From assembly GCA_008360975.2 (NCBI GenBank), contig CM039182.1:83483405-83547404 (forward strand): DNA of 64,000 bases. Reading direction: 5' to 3'. The translations under genes were made by a program, and so were the position numbers. This stretch comes from Lichenostomus cassidix. Lineage: Eukaryota > Chordata > Aves > Passeriformes > Meliphagidae. Position 1 is the stretch's first letter. The number at the start of each line of letters is the position of its first letter. Under the pieces are notes generated by a model. It made no database searches and had not been told where the DNA came from. It was given only the letters and a program-made list of their open reading frames with translations. Of this stretch, positions 38,336-51,041 are shown piece after piece.

Positions 38336-41300
38336 TCTCCTATGCAATACAAGTTTGCAAAACCCAATAAAGACTCGTGATCCACTCCTGTAGTGTTTTA
38401 ACCATTCATGCAACAGTTTTGAATACATTATTTTTACTTTTCCTGCTATTTTTCTTCAACAGAAATTTCCAGTTGAAGTATTTCCATTACTAAAATCAAG
38501 CAGTGACACTGAGATTATGCACAGTATTTCAAGATTTCATATTCACTTTGATGTAGTGAAAAGTTCAGAATTATGTAAAGTATCCAGGAACAAGAGAAAT
38601 GGACAAAACTACCTTCTGGTATGGCTATTCATTATTAAAATTCAGAGCTGGCAATACAATTTTTCTGTAAGATGGCTTTGAATCACAGTAAAAGCATCTT
38701 CCTGAGAATTTCTATTTGAACAGAAAGTTCAGTCTCTTTATCTTCAATTTCCCAAGCATTATCTCCTTTATCAAGACTCTTGAGATATCAAAGGATCATT
38801 GTATAGAAAAATTTTAAAAATGTGGTTTCAGATAATACTGAAAGCACGTCTTCGATCATTACTTAAATAAAAGTTCTTTTGTGCTATGATCAAAAGTCTT
38901 GTGCACTTGTCATTAGAAACATCCTAATCAGAGAACTTGTGTTGTCATTTATTTTGAAGTCACATCTATAGAATAGTTTTGATAGAAAATATCTTAGATA
39001 TTTTAATGTATTTTACAGTACCTTTTCTGTGTGATTTACAGATTTCTCATTTAATGATGGTTTTGTTAGATGAGACAGAATTTTAAAGAACCCTCTTTTT
39101 ATCTGCAAGATTAAAGGCATCACATAAAAAAATGTTAACATTCTGAAGTTGAATGATTACACAAGTTATCAACAACCATTTACTGCATGGCTTTGAGACA
39201 TTGTCTTACTGTGTTTCTTTTTTCCATTTTTAATTTCAATATATAGTATCTTTTTATATTATTACCTATATATGAAGTACAGTATGATCAAACTTTTGCA
39301 GAATAAGGAGTATTGTGAAATGGTCTATTGTATGATTAGACTCTAAGTTTATTCTTTCATGGGAACCAGTCTTCTATATCAAAGTGAACTGCAGGTTTTT
39401 ATCCCCTTCTATCCTTACGTAATAATTTATACATGCTTGCTAAGCAAGGATAGAATCACTCTGGTGTGAAATCAATCAATAACAGATACTTAGAGGATCT
39501 GCATTTTGTCCTAGCACAAATGAAATATGGGGTTTTCTCCTTGTCATTACCATGTTGTAACGACAACAAGTAATTATTTTGACACCTTCTGTTTTTCCAT
39601 TTGTAACTGAGTACAAAAGTATCATACAGTATGGCAAAACTCTTTCCCTGGCCATCATTAAACAGCAGCTCAGTAACCAAAATTAAGTCCAGAAAATATT
39701 TTTGAGAGGAAAGAAATTTTATCTAGTGTTTCCTTTCAACTTTAGGAAAATTACTAGAAAAATTGCATGCTAAGCATACTCTTGAGATTAAGAAAGATTA
39801 TATGATTTTTCTCAGTCTTTCTTCTTTGTGTTTTCCACTTGGAGCATGCATACCCTCCATGAAACCTCAAACTTCCCAGGAGTCCTCTTTACCTGCAAAA
39901 GGGGTTTTTACTCCTTGAGTCTTTCTCATTCTCTCACTAAGAATTTAGTGTTGCCAGGGATAACTATTGTCTATGCTATAAAACAACCTGAGTTTGTAGG
40001 CTGTAAAATAAGTATGACTAAAAGTGAAGGTAGGTACTCAGACCTTGTTTGAAATAGATGCACGTGCTGCAAACAACACTCTTCAGAACAATAAAAGACA
40101 TAGAAAATAATAATTTGTTACTCTATTCAGAAACAACTTTATGTACAGACTTTTCAGTTTAAATGGATGTTTTAGATTCCTAATATCACAATCATTTATT
40201 ATATTTGATCTTATGGAACTAGCTGATAATTTTCAATTCAGCTACCACATTTCTGTCTATTCATTGCAGCATTTAGTTGCAAAAAAGAAGCTTCCTTTAC
40301 TTTGGTGAATGTCTGCAGTATATCAGTCACAGCACATCTCACTGTGCAGCACCATATGCTTTCAAAAAGTTGCTAAAAAATGTGCATTAATCACTACCCT
40401 GTCAAAACAATTAACGTGCTACCCAGAAATCCCACTTAGGTAAATACTCAGTGGCAATATCTAATATGCAGATAATGTAAGTCATCAATCGTGCTGCATC
40501 ATCCAGTCAAATCTACTAGTCGGAGGACTTCATCTACAACAGTTATCAAAAGTTAGAATTTCTTAAATAGAGAGCACAGGTATGGCACTAAGAATTTCAT
40601 GCTGGATTTTAGTGCACAATAATTTTGTGAACCAAAATAATTTTGCTGATCTTTGACATTGTACAGCTGCCTTGCATGCAGAAAGCAGTTTTGGCAATTA
40701 CTGCAAATGATACAGAATGTACTAAAAATGTTGAAGTATTTAATGTATATAATTGATTTACTGAAAGATAAATAACTTGCATAATGGAGCCAGACATTAA
40801 TTCTTTCATACATCTAGACATTAATTGCCTTATAGATTTATAATAAAAATAAGGCTAATAAAAAAGAAACATTTGAATAGCAGTTTTCAGACGAGATATG
40901 TGCTCATTTTGCTTAGAAAAAGTCGGTGTGATTCAGATTGATGGAGAACCAACTCTGCACACTTCTGAATAACGCTTTGAGGCTTGATTGAAACCCCCTC
41001 AAAGCAGGAGAAACTTTGATGATAGCAGTTATGGTTTAGGGTTTTTAATTAGCACACATCTAAGGTGTTCAGGTTGTCAGGTAAAAAATGCAGATATGCA
41101 CAAGGCAGAACATTTCTGTCAAAGATATTCTCTGTTGATATTAAAATAAAATAAAATAAATTAAGGTTTTAATGAAGAGCTACTGAAAAGGAAACACAAA
41201 ATGCTGTGAGACCTCAATCCAGTTTCTAGGGGTCAGAACTAAGACACAACTGCAATTGAAGCTGTCAGCAGAGAAAATACACATACCTCAGAGATATACT

Positions 41301-42810
41301 GATGATATGGTTTAGGTGAGGTTATTAATAGTCATGCAGAGATTTAACACAGAACATGTAGAACTGCAGATGGGTAGAGATTATTTTTTTCATTCTTGTG
41401 ACAAAATTCCATTTTTTCCAACATTTTTGTGTAAATATTGTTTTCTTGAAGTCAGTCAGGAGTGTAGCTTGAATTCCCATGTGTTTTTTACTGTGGGGGC
41501 TGTTTGCATGCGCAGTGACTTGCATGGAGCAGTTAAATAGCAAGACTGATCTGCCATCATGTAAGTCAGGGAGTTTCAGTGGCTCACACATGCTGTGCTG
41601 CCAGACGGAGAACGTTGGCTCCACCACATTACCAAGGCTGAGTAAGACAGAGAGAAATGTGGTATTTTTTCATTTGTGACAGGGGAAAGAAATGCTTTCC
41701 AAAATTTTCAGCTCATATGCAGCCTCATTATGAGTTTTGTTTTTTTTCCCTCTTCTTCGTTCATTCATGAAACTGTTTTGCACAGTATTTCTGTTAACTG
41801 TGGTCTTGAGCAAGGGAATATGTGTAGGTCTCCAGTATTGATTTCTGTTGGGATTCTGCATATATGTCCTTTTTGTTTGTTTGGGTTTTTTTCCTGATGG
41901 AAGACAGAGTTTGGAGTATTTTAAAGAACACATGACAAAAGAAACACATCAGAATAAATGTGAGTAGCAGGAAAGAAATTAATATGGCTAAAATTATAAT
42001 AATTATATGTTCCCTTTATATAGAGCCAGTGTGTTGGATTATATTATATTGAATGGAACAACAGGGAAAGCTGCACTAAAGCATTTATTAACAAAAATCC
42101 TACATAAAACAAAATATGTGAGTGCAGTCAGACTCCTAAATAGTGAAATAGTACTATGTATATTTATACAATTTTCCCACTATCCCTTCATAGGTTATAA
42201 ATTAAATATGTATTTAAGGCTCTTTGACATCAGATTTAGAGGCCTAATTGAAGTCTAGAGAAGATGACATCTTAATCCTTGTGAGAGGAGCTAGATGATT
42301 TTTGTGACTTCAATTAAAAATTGTCAATCACCTAATATATTGGTACATTTTTGGTACTTCCAGGGCTTAATCCCCTCTACCTTCATGCACCACCTTCATT
42401 CTCGTATTTGTGAAGTACCTGTACTATGAAATTACAACATTTTTGCCAAAACAAAATAACCAATCATCTCCAACTTGTTTTTCTGTTTCAGGCAGAAGAC
42501 ATAAAATGGCCATACCCTGGTGGCACAATGAGAATATTAGAAATGATTCATATGAATGGAGATGTCAGAAAAAAACAACCTTTTCATTGATTTACCAATG
42601 AAAGTCAAATAAAATTTCCAAACTCTACAGTTGGAAATGAAAGATTGCCCAAAAATGACAGGATTGCAAGAATTCATCATGACAAGCCAGTGACAAAAAG
42701 TATTTTGGTCAATATGTAAAAGTTGAAGGATAAATTTATAAAATCAGGATGAAATTATAAAGAAAATACAGGACTACTATCACCTTACTATAGTACATGG
42801 CATATACTAT
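38336..42810. other. Unique AT-rich non-coding DNA
   Basis: No gene was recognised. Overlapping frames on both strands at 41316-41933 have no domain. An (AAAAT)n microsatellite lies at about 41141-41160. The segment at 41495-41650 is less AT-rich (for example TTTGCATGCGCAGTGAC), but I could not identify it. Confidence 0.6.
41141..41160. repeat. (TAAAA)n microsatellite
   Basis: Three to four AAAAT/TAAAA units. A simple repeat. Confidence 0.85.
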
Positions 42811-42879
42811 ACATCTACATCTACATCTACATCTACATCTACATCTACATCCACATCTACATCTACATCTACATCTACA
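42811..42879. repeat. (ACATCT)n hexanucleotide array
   Basis: About eleven and a half ACATCT units in perfect register, with one substitution (ACATCC, about 42847-42852) in the middle. The near-perfect array suggests a recently expanded and probably length-variable microsatellite. Confidence 0.97.
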
Positions 42880-43627
42880 GTTTATGGCATTTATTTTCTG
42901 GGGAAAAGATGAAACTTAGAATTAATTTTAAATTCTAGAGAACTCAAGTCCTTCAGAGCACTAAGAAGGTTCTCTCCTCCAAAAACCTTATTTGTATAAT
43001 GCAGAAATCCATAGGAGAGGTCATAGGATCCTCCCACTGAATCTGATAAGAGGTTCTAGGTTAGAATTCTGGAATGTCCTTCCTTCGCAAAACACCTATC
43101 TCAGATGCAGAGGGATATCTGATTTCTGAATACAGGAAAATGGGGTCTATGACTCTGACCCTACATTTCAAGTTAAAAAAAAATGCATGGCTAGCTCAAA
43201 ACAAGAAATCTGCACTAAAGTATCAATAAGTGCTGCTATATTAATCAATGATAATCAATGCTAAAAATTATACACCCCTGATTACCGAAGAATGATGATT
43301 CAGGCACACTAAGGATCTCAAGAAGAATAACTTGTGCTCAACTCATTTTATTTGTTCAAACTGATTTTACTCATACCCAAAGAAGGATTTGATAGTAAAA
43401 TTTAAGCATAGAGAATGTGATGTCTGTAGGTTCCTTTCAAACCTATTTCCATATAATTATGTGGGAATATCTCAAATGGTTTGACCCTCCCAAGTTCTCT
43501 CTCATATAAAAATATAAAAAAAAACTATTGGAGAAACTTCTTGTGACCATTTCCATATTGGTGAGTTATACTGCAGTAGAAGTTAATAAATAAACTCTAG
43601 CTAAGACTACACAGGACATGCATTTCT

Positions 43628-44064
43628 AGGGAGAGATCACTCACCAATTACCATCAAGCCAAACAGACTTCACTCAGGAAGATTAGTTAAATTTATAACT
43701 CATCAAATCACAATAGTATAATAAGAAATAAACCCAAATCTTAAAAACACCCTCCTCTACCCCTTCTTTTTCCTGGGCTCAACTTTACTGCCAGTTTTCT
43801 CTCCCTCCTCCCTACCAGGGGCTCAGTGTGGTGGGAAATGATGTCTGTGGTCAGTCCATCACACGTTGTCTCCACTGCTTCTTTCTCCTCAGAGGGAGGA
43901 CTCCCCACACTCTTTCTCTGCTCCATCATGGAGCAAAGGAGACAGTCTTCCATGAATTTCTCCCACAGGAGTCCTTACCAGGGGCTGCAATTCTTCATGA
44001 ACTCCTTCTGCCAGCTTTTCACAGAAACAACCCCTGTAGCCCCTTTGCTACCAACACCCTGCAA
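43628..44064 (-). mobile_element. Avian ERVL-type LTR fragment (minus orientation)
   Basis: On the minus strand the blocks are, in order: CTGGCAGAAGGAGTTCATGA, AGAATTGCAGCCCC, a TGTGGGAGAAATTCATGG block, GAAGACTGTCTCC, GTGTGGGGAGTCCTCC, ACAACGTGTGATGGACTGAC, a GGTGTTTTTAAGATTTGG...TATTTC block, then GGTAATTGGTGAGTGATCTC at 43628-43650. The same blocks occur in the same order in the 8091-8520 copy, so both are one LTR family. The element lacks the last ~90 bp (the TATCTC...GGGTCAACCC end). A minus frame at 43741-43953 lies wholly within it and is not a gene. No internal viral genes flank it. Confidence 0.75.
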
Positions 44065-45433
44065 CACAAGCACAAGAGGTAATGAGAAATGTACCCCAAT
44101 TAGGAAAACAAGCCCTTTGCATATAATAGCAATCTTTAAAATTATTTAAGAAAGGGCAGAGAGAGGACCTCCTGGGTATTCAAGGTAAATAAAAACTGTG
44201 TATGGATGCTTTGATGGTGCAGAAAGTGTACCGTGTATTTTGCATGTGGGCACTGCTTTACAACTTATAGGGATCACTCAAACACATGAAGCTATACCGA
44301 CATCTATTTATCTTGTTATCAGGTAGGTTTATTCTGTAAATTCAGTAAGTGCAAAAAGTAAATTTCAGTTTGAAGGTGGCCCTTTAAAAATGTCAAGCTT
44401 GTATTTTTTTTTTGTATCAGGACCCAGTCTACCTACATGCCAAATCTTGATTGAGTCTGTTTCATTTATGAAAGTAAATAACATCAAAACAAACTTAAAG
44501 ATAACAATAGCTGTCATACATCAATTTTTTAGTATAGTAACTTCCCATCTTTTGGACAATATTCTGTTTGGTTTTGCCACTATCCTGAAAACTTAAAAAA
44601 TTTAAGACTATTAAAATATCAAGGAAGAGGGTAAATTCTACCAATTCATATACTCTTTTAATAAGTGTACCTTTAATTACTTTTTAATTTTACCTTTTTA
44701 AATATAAATGTGAAATTAATTACTTTTTAATTAAAATACAAAATCATTATCTCTCTAACATTTCAATGGTAACAAAGAGCTTGTAGTTGGAAGGATTAAA
44801 AACTGAATGATTTTTAGGGACACTAATAAAAGACATTGGTGTGTGATAAGAAACACCCATCAGTTGTCAGATTATTGCTAAGGTACACAAAATAGCTTTC
44901 ATGACAAAGAAATCTCAGAGGTGTGTATAAAGGAAAATGTGTTTGGAAGCTCTGATTATCCAGCACTGAACAAACTCCAGATAAAATTTTAACACTTTGA
45001 AGCAATGGTTGTACTGACAAAGTAGATCAGACCAGTAGAAACAGAGCCCTAGAACAAAGCAGTGGCACTGAGAAGCTGTTATACATACTGTAGGTATTTT
45101 AGGGATTTACTTTTACTTCCCAGTAGCTTTAATTTTGTCATATGAACATCCATTAACAGTTGGAGAACAACTTTTAGGGGTTAGTTTAATATGAAAGCAA
45201 TCTAGTCCAGTTGCCTTGTGATCATTTCAACATGTAAATCAATTAAGAAGGGAGAGCTGGGACATTAATTCCTGATCCAGATTAAACCTGTAGTGTAGAT
45301 GAACCCCCAAAGCCCTTTGAAGAATTTATTTTTATGGTATCCTAAAGATGTGGGATAGGAAGAGAGAAATTTGTCACCAAAGAGAAGTCAATATCTTGGG
45401 GTTTGGGCACTTGCCTGGCAGTAAAACAAGCCC

Positions 45434-45478
45434 AGTGTTCTATCAGGTATTCCACTGAGTTCTATCAGGTGAATCACT
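45434..45478. repeat. Short tandem duplication (about 23 bp)
   Basis: GTTCTATCAGGT occurs twice, each followed within a few bases by a CACT word, with a period of about 23 bp. A local slippage duplication. Confidence 0.8.
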
Positions 45479-46145
45479 GGGATTCAATAAGAGATGTTTA
45501 GGTACTAGTCCATCCAATACCTCCTGCTCCAAGTTTAAGTTTTAGAAGTATTAGATTGAAATTTCCTGGAGTCCAATTAGAGTCACCAATTTTCCCCTAC
45601 TTACTATGCTTTTGTAGTGTTTTCTTTATAAACCCTCCTATTGCTCCCACTGAGCTCCAGAGATATGACAGAAAAGAGCAGCTTAATTCCCCTTTCCCTT
45701 AAGCTAGGGTAGCTCAGTTTGTTTTTTAACTTGTCCCTGAAAAAAAAATCTTTGTTAATTTTTCAGTTCTCTACTCAGATCATAGATTTTTTTTTCATCA
45801 GTGGATAAAAAGAACGTCTGCTCAGCTGGAAATTTGGAATATGGAGAAACTTGTGAGGTACTGAGTTTTGTCTTTGAAATAAAAGAGACACAAGAAGAAG
45901 AAACTGTTTTGTGTCTGTGTCTGCCTTGCTTTAACTTCTACACAGACCAGGAATTTAATGTGTACCCTTCAAAGGTAGGTAGGAAGTTATCTGAAATAAT
46001 TCCTGTGGATAATTTGCAGCACGGTATAATAAAATCTTTGGAATAATTTTCTCTGGATTATGCTTATGCATTTCTTTCGTGAATTAAGTATCACATGGTT
46101 ATATCAGGTGAAGCCCTATTGCTAATAATGCGTGGTGTCTTTTAC

Positions 46146-46182
46146 ATACGTTATATATATATATGTATGTACGTATATATGA
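46146..46182. repeat. Alternating purine-pyrimidine tract
   Basis: TTATATATATATATGTATGT continuing into ACGTATATAT is almost perfectly alternating and partly self-complementary. It could adopt cruciform or unwound structure. It is also a simple AT-type microsatellite. Confidence 0.85.
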
Positions 46183-47544
46183 GGGAAACAAAGCCCATTG
46201 AATGTTCAACATCATTTAAAGGCTCATGATAAATAATCACTATCCAATTAAAAGAGGTGTTGAGATGTTCCAGTTTTCAGGCCAATGACCCAACTTTAAT
46301 ATGTTAATAGGTTTATACTTAGCTGTTATTCATCTCCTCAGACATAACTGTCTGTGTATGTAGAAGTGTTATCAGAGCTTTCATCTTTTAAATACAAAAT
46401 GAGCATCATTAGTGCAAGAGAACCTTCATTTTCTGAGGTACATTTGACATCAATGACCTGAACCCTAATGTTCTGTTTTTAGAGGCTTAAGGTGGGTTGG
46501 CTCTTTCTTTCTCAATGACTATATGCTTTGCTAAAAATAGTGAAACCATAGCCAGGTAATTTCTAGTTTATCTGAATATTTCACATAAAAATTCAGATGA
46601 AGTTCTGAGTCTTGACATTACTACTGAAAGCATTTTGTTTTGGTGAGTTTTTAGGCTAGCTGGTATGGAGAAAGTAAGGGAGAAATAAACAGAAGACACA
46701 GGAAGACACGATGTGAAAACTAGTGCTCTAAAACAATCTCTGAATCAATACTTCATGACAACTATCTCCCCCCACTTTTCTTATTATTTATGGCAAGTAT
46801 AGTGGAATGTCCTCTGAAATGTTTCTAACTAAAAAGTAAGGACTGTAAAATCATGTTGAAATGAATTTCCATGGTATTTTCCCAGTGGCCTTAATGAGTA
46901 CTGTAAATATGTGTATTGCATTTTTTTACAGATAAGTATAATAATCTTGGACTTCAGTTCAATCTGTTAGTGCAACTTGGAGCTTTGTATATGTGCCAAA
47001 AATATTACAGCAGTTCAGAATTACAGTTATGTAATGACCCAGACAGTGACAGGTGCATCACATTAGTGGGTTCACCAGCTAGAGCAGATGTTCCCTGTCA
47101 ACTTGCCACTTATTAGAATAATTTATGTGCACACAGGTTTTGAGCTTTCAAACTGATGGTACAGTAAGTATATGCTGGTAAATCCTATTGTGGCACAGTT
47201 ATAATATCTCTGGATATTACAGTGACTCACAATTACAGAGTGATGTCCAGTATTGTGATTTTCTCTAGGTTTCAGAAGCAATTTTCTTAGTGAATAGAGT
47301 TCTTTTATTTTTTTTTTTTTTTTAATGAAAATGGTGAAAAGCTTTTCTTTCAATGTAAAAAAAAACCTAAACAAACCATAACCTTTTTTTTTTACTAGAT
47401 TTCCAGGTAAGAATGTGCTCCTATTATTTTGCCTAGAAATCTTACCCCGCTTATAGTAAATTAATAAAAATCTATCCCTCCACAAGAAAACCTGCTGTTT
47501 TGTACAGCTTGAGGATTCCAGCATGCTCAGATAGAGAACAGCTG

Positions 47545-47700
47545 CAGGAAGCAGACATGCCTACTTTGGCCTATGGTCATGCCACCTGAAAGCAGTGGGA
47601 ATCAAACCCAGGGATTCCCAGATTGGAGACACTCCTGATGTAAGGTGGCAGCTGCTCGCAGAGCCCCTGCTAGCCTGCAGATGGCTGAAGCAGCCACACC
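47545..47700 (-). mobile_element. Possible tRNA-derived SINE (MIR-like) fragment
   Basis: On the minus strand CCCTGGGTTTGATTCCCACT (about 47600-47620) contains GGTTTGATTCC, one base away from the RNA polymerase III B-box GGTTCGANTCC. It is followed by GGTGGCATGACC, resembling the 'CTGCCAC...TGTGACC' order after the B-box in MIR-type SINEs. No convincing A-box was seen about 40-50 bp upstream, and the block is GC-richer than its surroundings. Other explanations are an LTR piece or chance. Confidence 0.25.
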
Positions 47701-47704
47701 CACC

Positions 47705-50244
47705 GACAGCAGCCAGGTCCCAGCTCGGATCTTGTCCCTGCTGTGCCACCACGGGCAGTCCTACTACCTTTGTATAAAGGCATTGGGCTTGTGCTGGCAT
47801 ATTGATTCTTGCATAGTGTTCTCAGGAAAAGCTGCATTAATATCTGTTTTATAAATGTCTCTGGGCTGTCAGCAGAAAAGAAAAGGAATTTAGCATCCTG
47901 AGTTTCTCATGGTAATGGCTTTTCTCTTAAGAGCGAAAATACTCATCTTGATGCATACATGGATTTTTGTCTATTTAGTTTGATGTGCAGCCTTTGTTTT
48001 TCTTCAGGTTTTTGAAGCAGAAAGAAATTATCATTTTTTTTAAATGGAAAGACTGTGATAACTTTACCTGATTCAGAAGTGCTTACAGATATTTTGTGTC
48101 TATATGTGACTGAGGTAAACATTGCAATTTTCTTGATCTGGAGTACATGAATCTACAAATATATTTTTAGGTACATAGGCTGGCACTCCAGAGCATTATA
48201 AGAAAACAGCAGATGCTAAATTATCATAGACCCAGAGAGACTGAGTCTTGAAACATCCCTAATTTATACAGATAAATCTACAGGACTCCATAATAAACTG
48301 AGCTAATTTAACACTTAAAAAATATTCAATAATATGCTGTTTAGTTCGTACAGCAAATGATATTGAAGATATAATAACGTAAAAATTGAAATCAGTGACT
48401 TCTATAATATCAGAGATTATTGTTAAGGGGAACAAATAACCCTCAGTCTTTATATAATACTGGCAAGAGCAAACAGAAAAAAAATCATAGTAATTCTCCA
48501 TCTTCCATTTTGAGTTCTCTGGATGTTTTCCTTCTAAGAAGCTTATCCCAGATGAAGCTTTTTCAAAGGGAGAGCCATCAGAGCCCTGCAGAGTCTGTGA
48601 AAATGACTGACAAAATCTCCCCCAGCCACCTAGGCATAATGACTCTGGCACTGGTCACCTGCTATGAGCTGACTGACAAAACCAGAATACACAAGCACTT
48701 CACAAGTCAAAGTCAATAGCAGTGGTTTCCATGTTTTGAGTAATCCTGAGTTATCCAGGAGACTGATTTTGATTTGATCTCACAATTTTTCAGGGTATGT
48801 CTCTGTTCTCTCAATGCTGGCTCCTCAGGAACAGTTTTATTCCAGCAATTATTCAGAGACTTGTTACTCCTCTCCAACAGGCTTGGCCTAATTATGAGTA
48901 ACTTCAGGTGCCTCTCTCCATTCCTTCCAGATGTCAACAACGACCATGTTGTAAACATTGCTTAGAAAAGTTGTATTATCTGTGTGTTTGTTAGTAGGTG
49001 AGCAACAAAATTCCTTTGAGGATGGAGCACAGCGAGGGTGCACTGACTGACTCACAAGCAAGTAACCACGTTTCCTGCATCTTTCTGTGGAATAGCTCCA
49101 AATGAGTAAGATCCTCTTTAGAGTACATAAGGACTTAATGGATGAAAATGTTTCACAGATCAGGACTTAACTGTATCCACCATGATAAAGTGGTTCACTA
49201 CTGATTGTTGATCCCAGGAGACAAGGAAAAGGCATGACAGCCAATATCCAGAACCTCTGGATACTTGAATGGGAAAGTTTGAATGTTTATGTATGTACCA
49301 GAGACTGGGGAGTTTCATGCCATCTCCTTGAAAGAATTTTTTTTAGATGTTGCAAGGCTGATCAAAGCACATAACATTTTATTGTCTAGCTTTCAGATGC
49401 ACTGCCTTTTTTACGTGTTCAAAGACTTAATATTTTTTTACGAAGTTAGTAACAACCTCTAAAGTAGGAAAAACTACTCTTTTGAAAAATTGGATTTAGT
49501 CACTTGAAATTCATAAGTTTGTTTTCTGATCACTTAGGTCTTCAAGACATAATAATTTCTTCCAAAGCATCCATGGCTTCTCTTTTTGTTGTATGTATAA
49601 TTGTCATATTACATTGTAGTGATCCTTTTTCAGAGGCTGATTTCTGTCAAAATTATTTGGATCTGTCCCCCTGTGAATGACTGGCCTTGTTCATGTAGGA
49701 TGGCACTTAGAGAGACTCATGCCTCGGTGTGTGCCCTGAGGATTTTGCACACTATTTCTAAACTAGAGTGCAATATTTTCCCCGCTCAGGTTTTTCCCCA
49801 ATAAGGAAAAGGATATGATCACTGTAGCTGTTTCTTGAGGGCAAAGTCTTTTCTTGGAAGGGACTCCAATGTTAAAAATTTCTCATGTTTGATTCTGGTG
49901 ACACCTGATTTTCTGTATGCAATAAATCTGAAATTCAGCAGTAAGACACAATGAAACACACAAAAATGCCTGACTACTGAGTTTGGGTTTGTTGTAAAAT
50001 ATATAGTTCAGTATGTGTAATTAGTAATTCCTGGATAAATTGTTAAGTCTTGAGATTTTACAAGATACCCCTTCAGTAGATTCTCATTTTGTATGAAGAT
50101 TTATGTAGGAATATATACAACGAAAAAAATACAGCATGAAATTAGACATTGGTTAATATTAATCTGTAGATTGTCATGATAAAATTTCCAGGTCACCTGT
50201 AGTCATGGAAGTTGAAAATTAGTTGTGGATACACAGGTGCCTGG
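47705..50244. other. Unique non-coding DNA
   Basis: No gene was recognised. Two frames at 48259-48719 overlap on opposite strands, and neither has a domain. Confidence 0.6.
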
Positions 50245-50249
50245 CACGT
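50245..50249. repeat. Left target-site duplication (CACGT)
   Basis: CACGT directly precedes the TGTTAC start of the LTR at 50250 and is repeated at 51042-51046 directly after its CCACA end. A 5-bp duplication is typical of class III (ERVL-like) retroviral integration in vertebrates. Confidence 0.8.
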
Positions 50250-50533
50250 TGTTACGAATGGAGACAGGAGCTCAGATTAATCACTGCCTTTTGCCCAGGC
50301 CTTTGGCAGCAGGCAGTAGCTCTTACTGGGGTGCCAGCACCCCAAGGCCTGGTCTTGTTCACAAGTTCTTTAATAATGGCCGATTAGGCCTAATTTGACA
50401 TAAATTATCATTTATTAGACACAGAAAATACCAGACATAAGACTTAGGACAAAACTACATAATACATGGGAATAAAATAAAAGAAAAGTAACTACTAGTA
50501 GAGAGAATTCAGCATGCATAAAGGTACCCGTTA

Positions 50534-50636
50534 TTACAGCCAGCAAGAAATAATATAAGTTAGGAACCAATGTATCTTACTATTATTTCTTACAGCTAGC
50601 GAGAAATAATACAAGTTAGGAACCAATGTGTCTTAC
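50534..50636. repeat. 47-bp duplication inside the solo LTR
   Basis: Copies at 50534-50580 and 50590-50636 (56-bp period) differ at only four positions. Each contains GTTAGGAACCAATGT and ends TCTTAC. In minus orientation the pair lies upstream of the putative polyA signal. Confidence 0.93.
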
Positions 50637-50865
50637 CAATGCCAATTTGGTGTTGAAGTATACCTCAGAATCCTTTCACTCAGTTCCCAGGAAGGTAACC
50701 AGCAGGGCCTGCGTCCAGACTCCTGGGAGAAGCCTTTGCACATTTCCAGAGGGTGTGTAGGAGACTTCTGCCTCCTTGATGATTTGTGGTCTTTTAAAGT
50801 GTAGAAGTGTGCCTTTCGGTCATGTACTTATTCTTCGTCTCTTTCCACATCCGCTTTCCATACCA

Positions 50866-50943
50866 AGATGTGGCTTCTGGGTTGGATGCTCCAGACTCTC
50901 CTTACAGAGATGTAGATTCTTGGTTGGAGACCCCAGACTTTCC
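50866..50943. repeat. 36-bp duplication inside the solo LTR
   Basis: Copies at 50866-50901 and 50908-50943 (42-bp period) share AGATGT, GGTTGGA and CCAGACT in register. In minus orientation the pair falls in the first 200 bp of the LTR, where U3 enhancer duplications are common. Confidence 0.88.
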
Positions 50944-51041
50944 GGCACAGGAGATAACCCCTTGATGGGCTTTTGGCCCAGCCTGAGTTAACTATGCACC
51001 AGCCATGTGGTGGAGGGAGAAGGAGAGAATGTGCTGCCACA

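Larger units (their letters stand above)
44065..47540. other. Unique AT-rich non-coding DNA
   Basis: No gene was recognised. The frame at 45801-46046 (+, 81 aa) was considered as an exon, but it has no recognisable domain. Small repeats: AATTACTTTTTAATT at 44675 and 44718, a 23-bp duplication at 45434-45478, an alternating AT/GTAC tract at 46150-46182 and a T17 run near 47310. Confidence 0.6.
50250..51041 (-). mobile_element. Solo LTR of an avian endogenous retrovirus
   Basis: The 792-bp block begins TGTTAC and ends GCCACA, giving the TGT...ACA inverted termini of an LTR, and is flanked on both sides by CACGT. Minus orientation is suggested by AATAAA on that strand (TTTATT at about 50411-50416 on +), close to the right distance from its 3' end. 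No gag, pol or env sequence is present on either side, so this is a solo LTR left by recombination between two LTRs. It contains two internal tandem duplications (50534-50636 and 50866-50943), as often seen in retroviral U3 regions. Family assignment (ERVL-like) rests on the 5-bp duplication only. Frames at 50776-51040 are not genes. Confidence 0.82.

Noticed and set aside
42811..42879. Regular array considered as a CRISPR-like or satellite array
   Set aside because: It is a head-to-tail hexamer with no spacers; the genome context is vertebrate.
45801..46046. 81-aa plus frame, acidic and cysteine-bearing, considered as an exon
   Set aside because: No domain is recognised, it has no convincing donor, and the upstream polyT is generic for AT-rich DNA.
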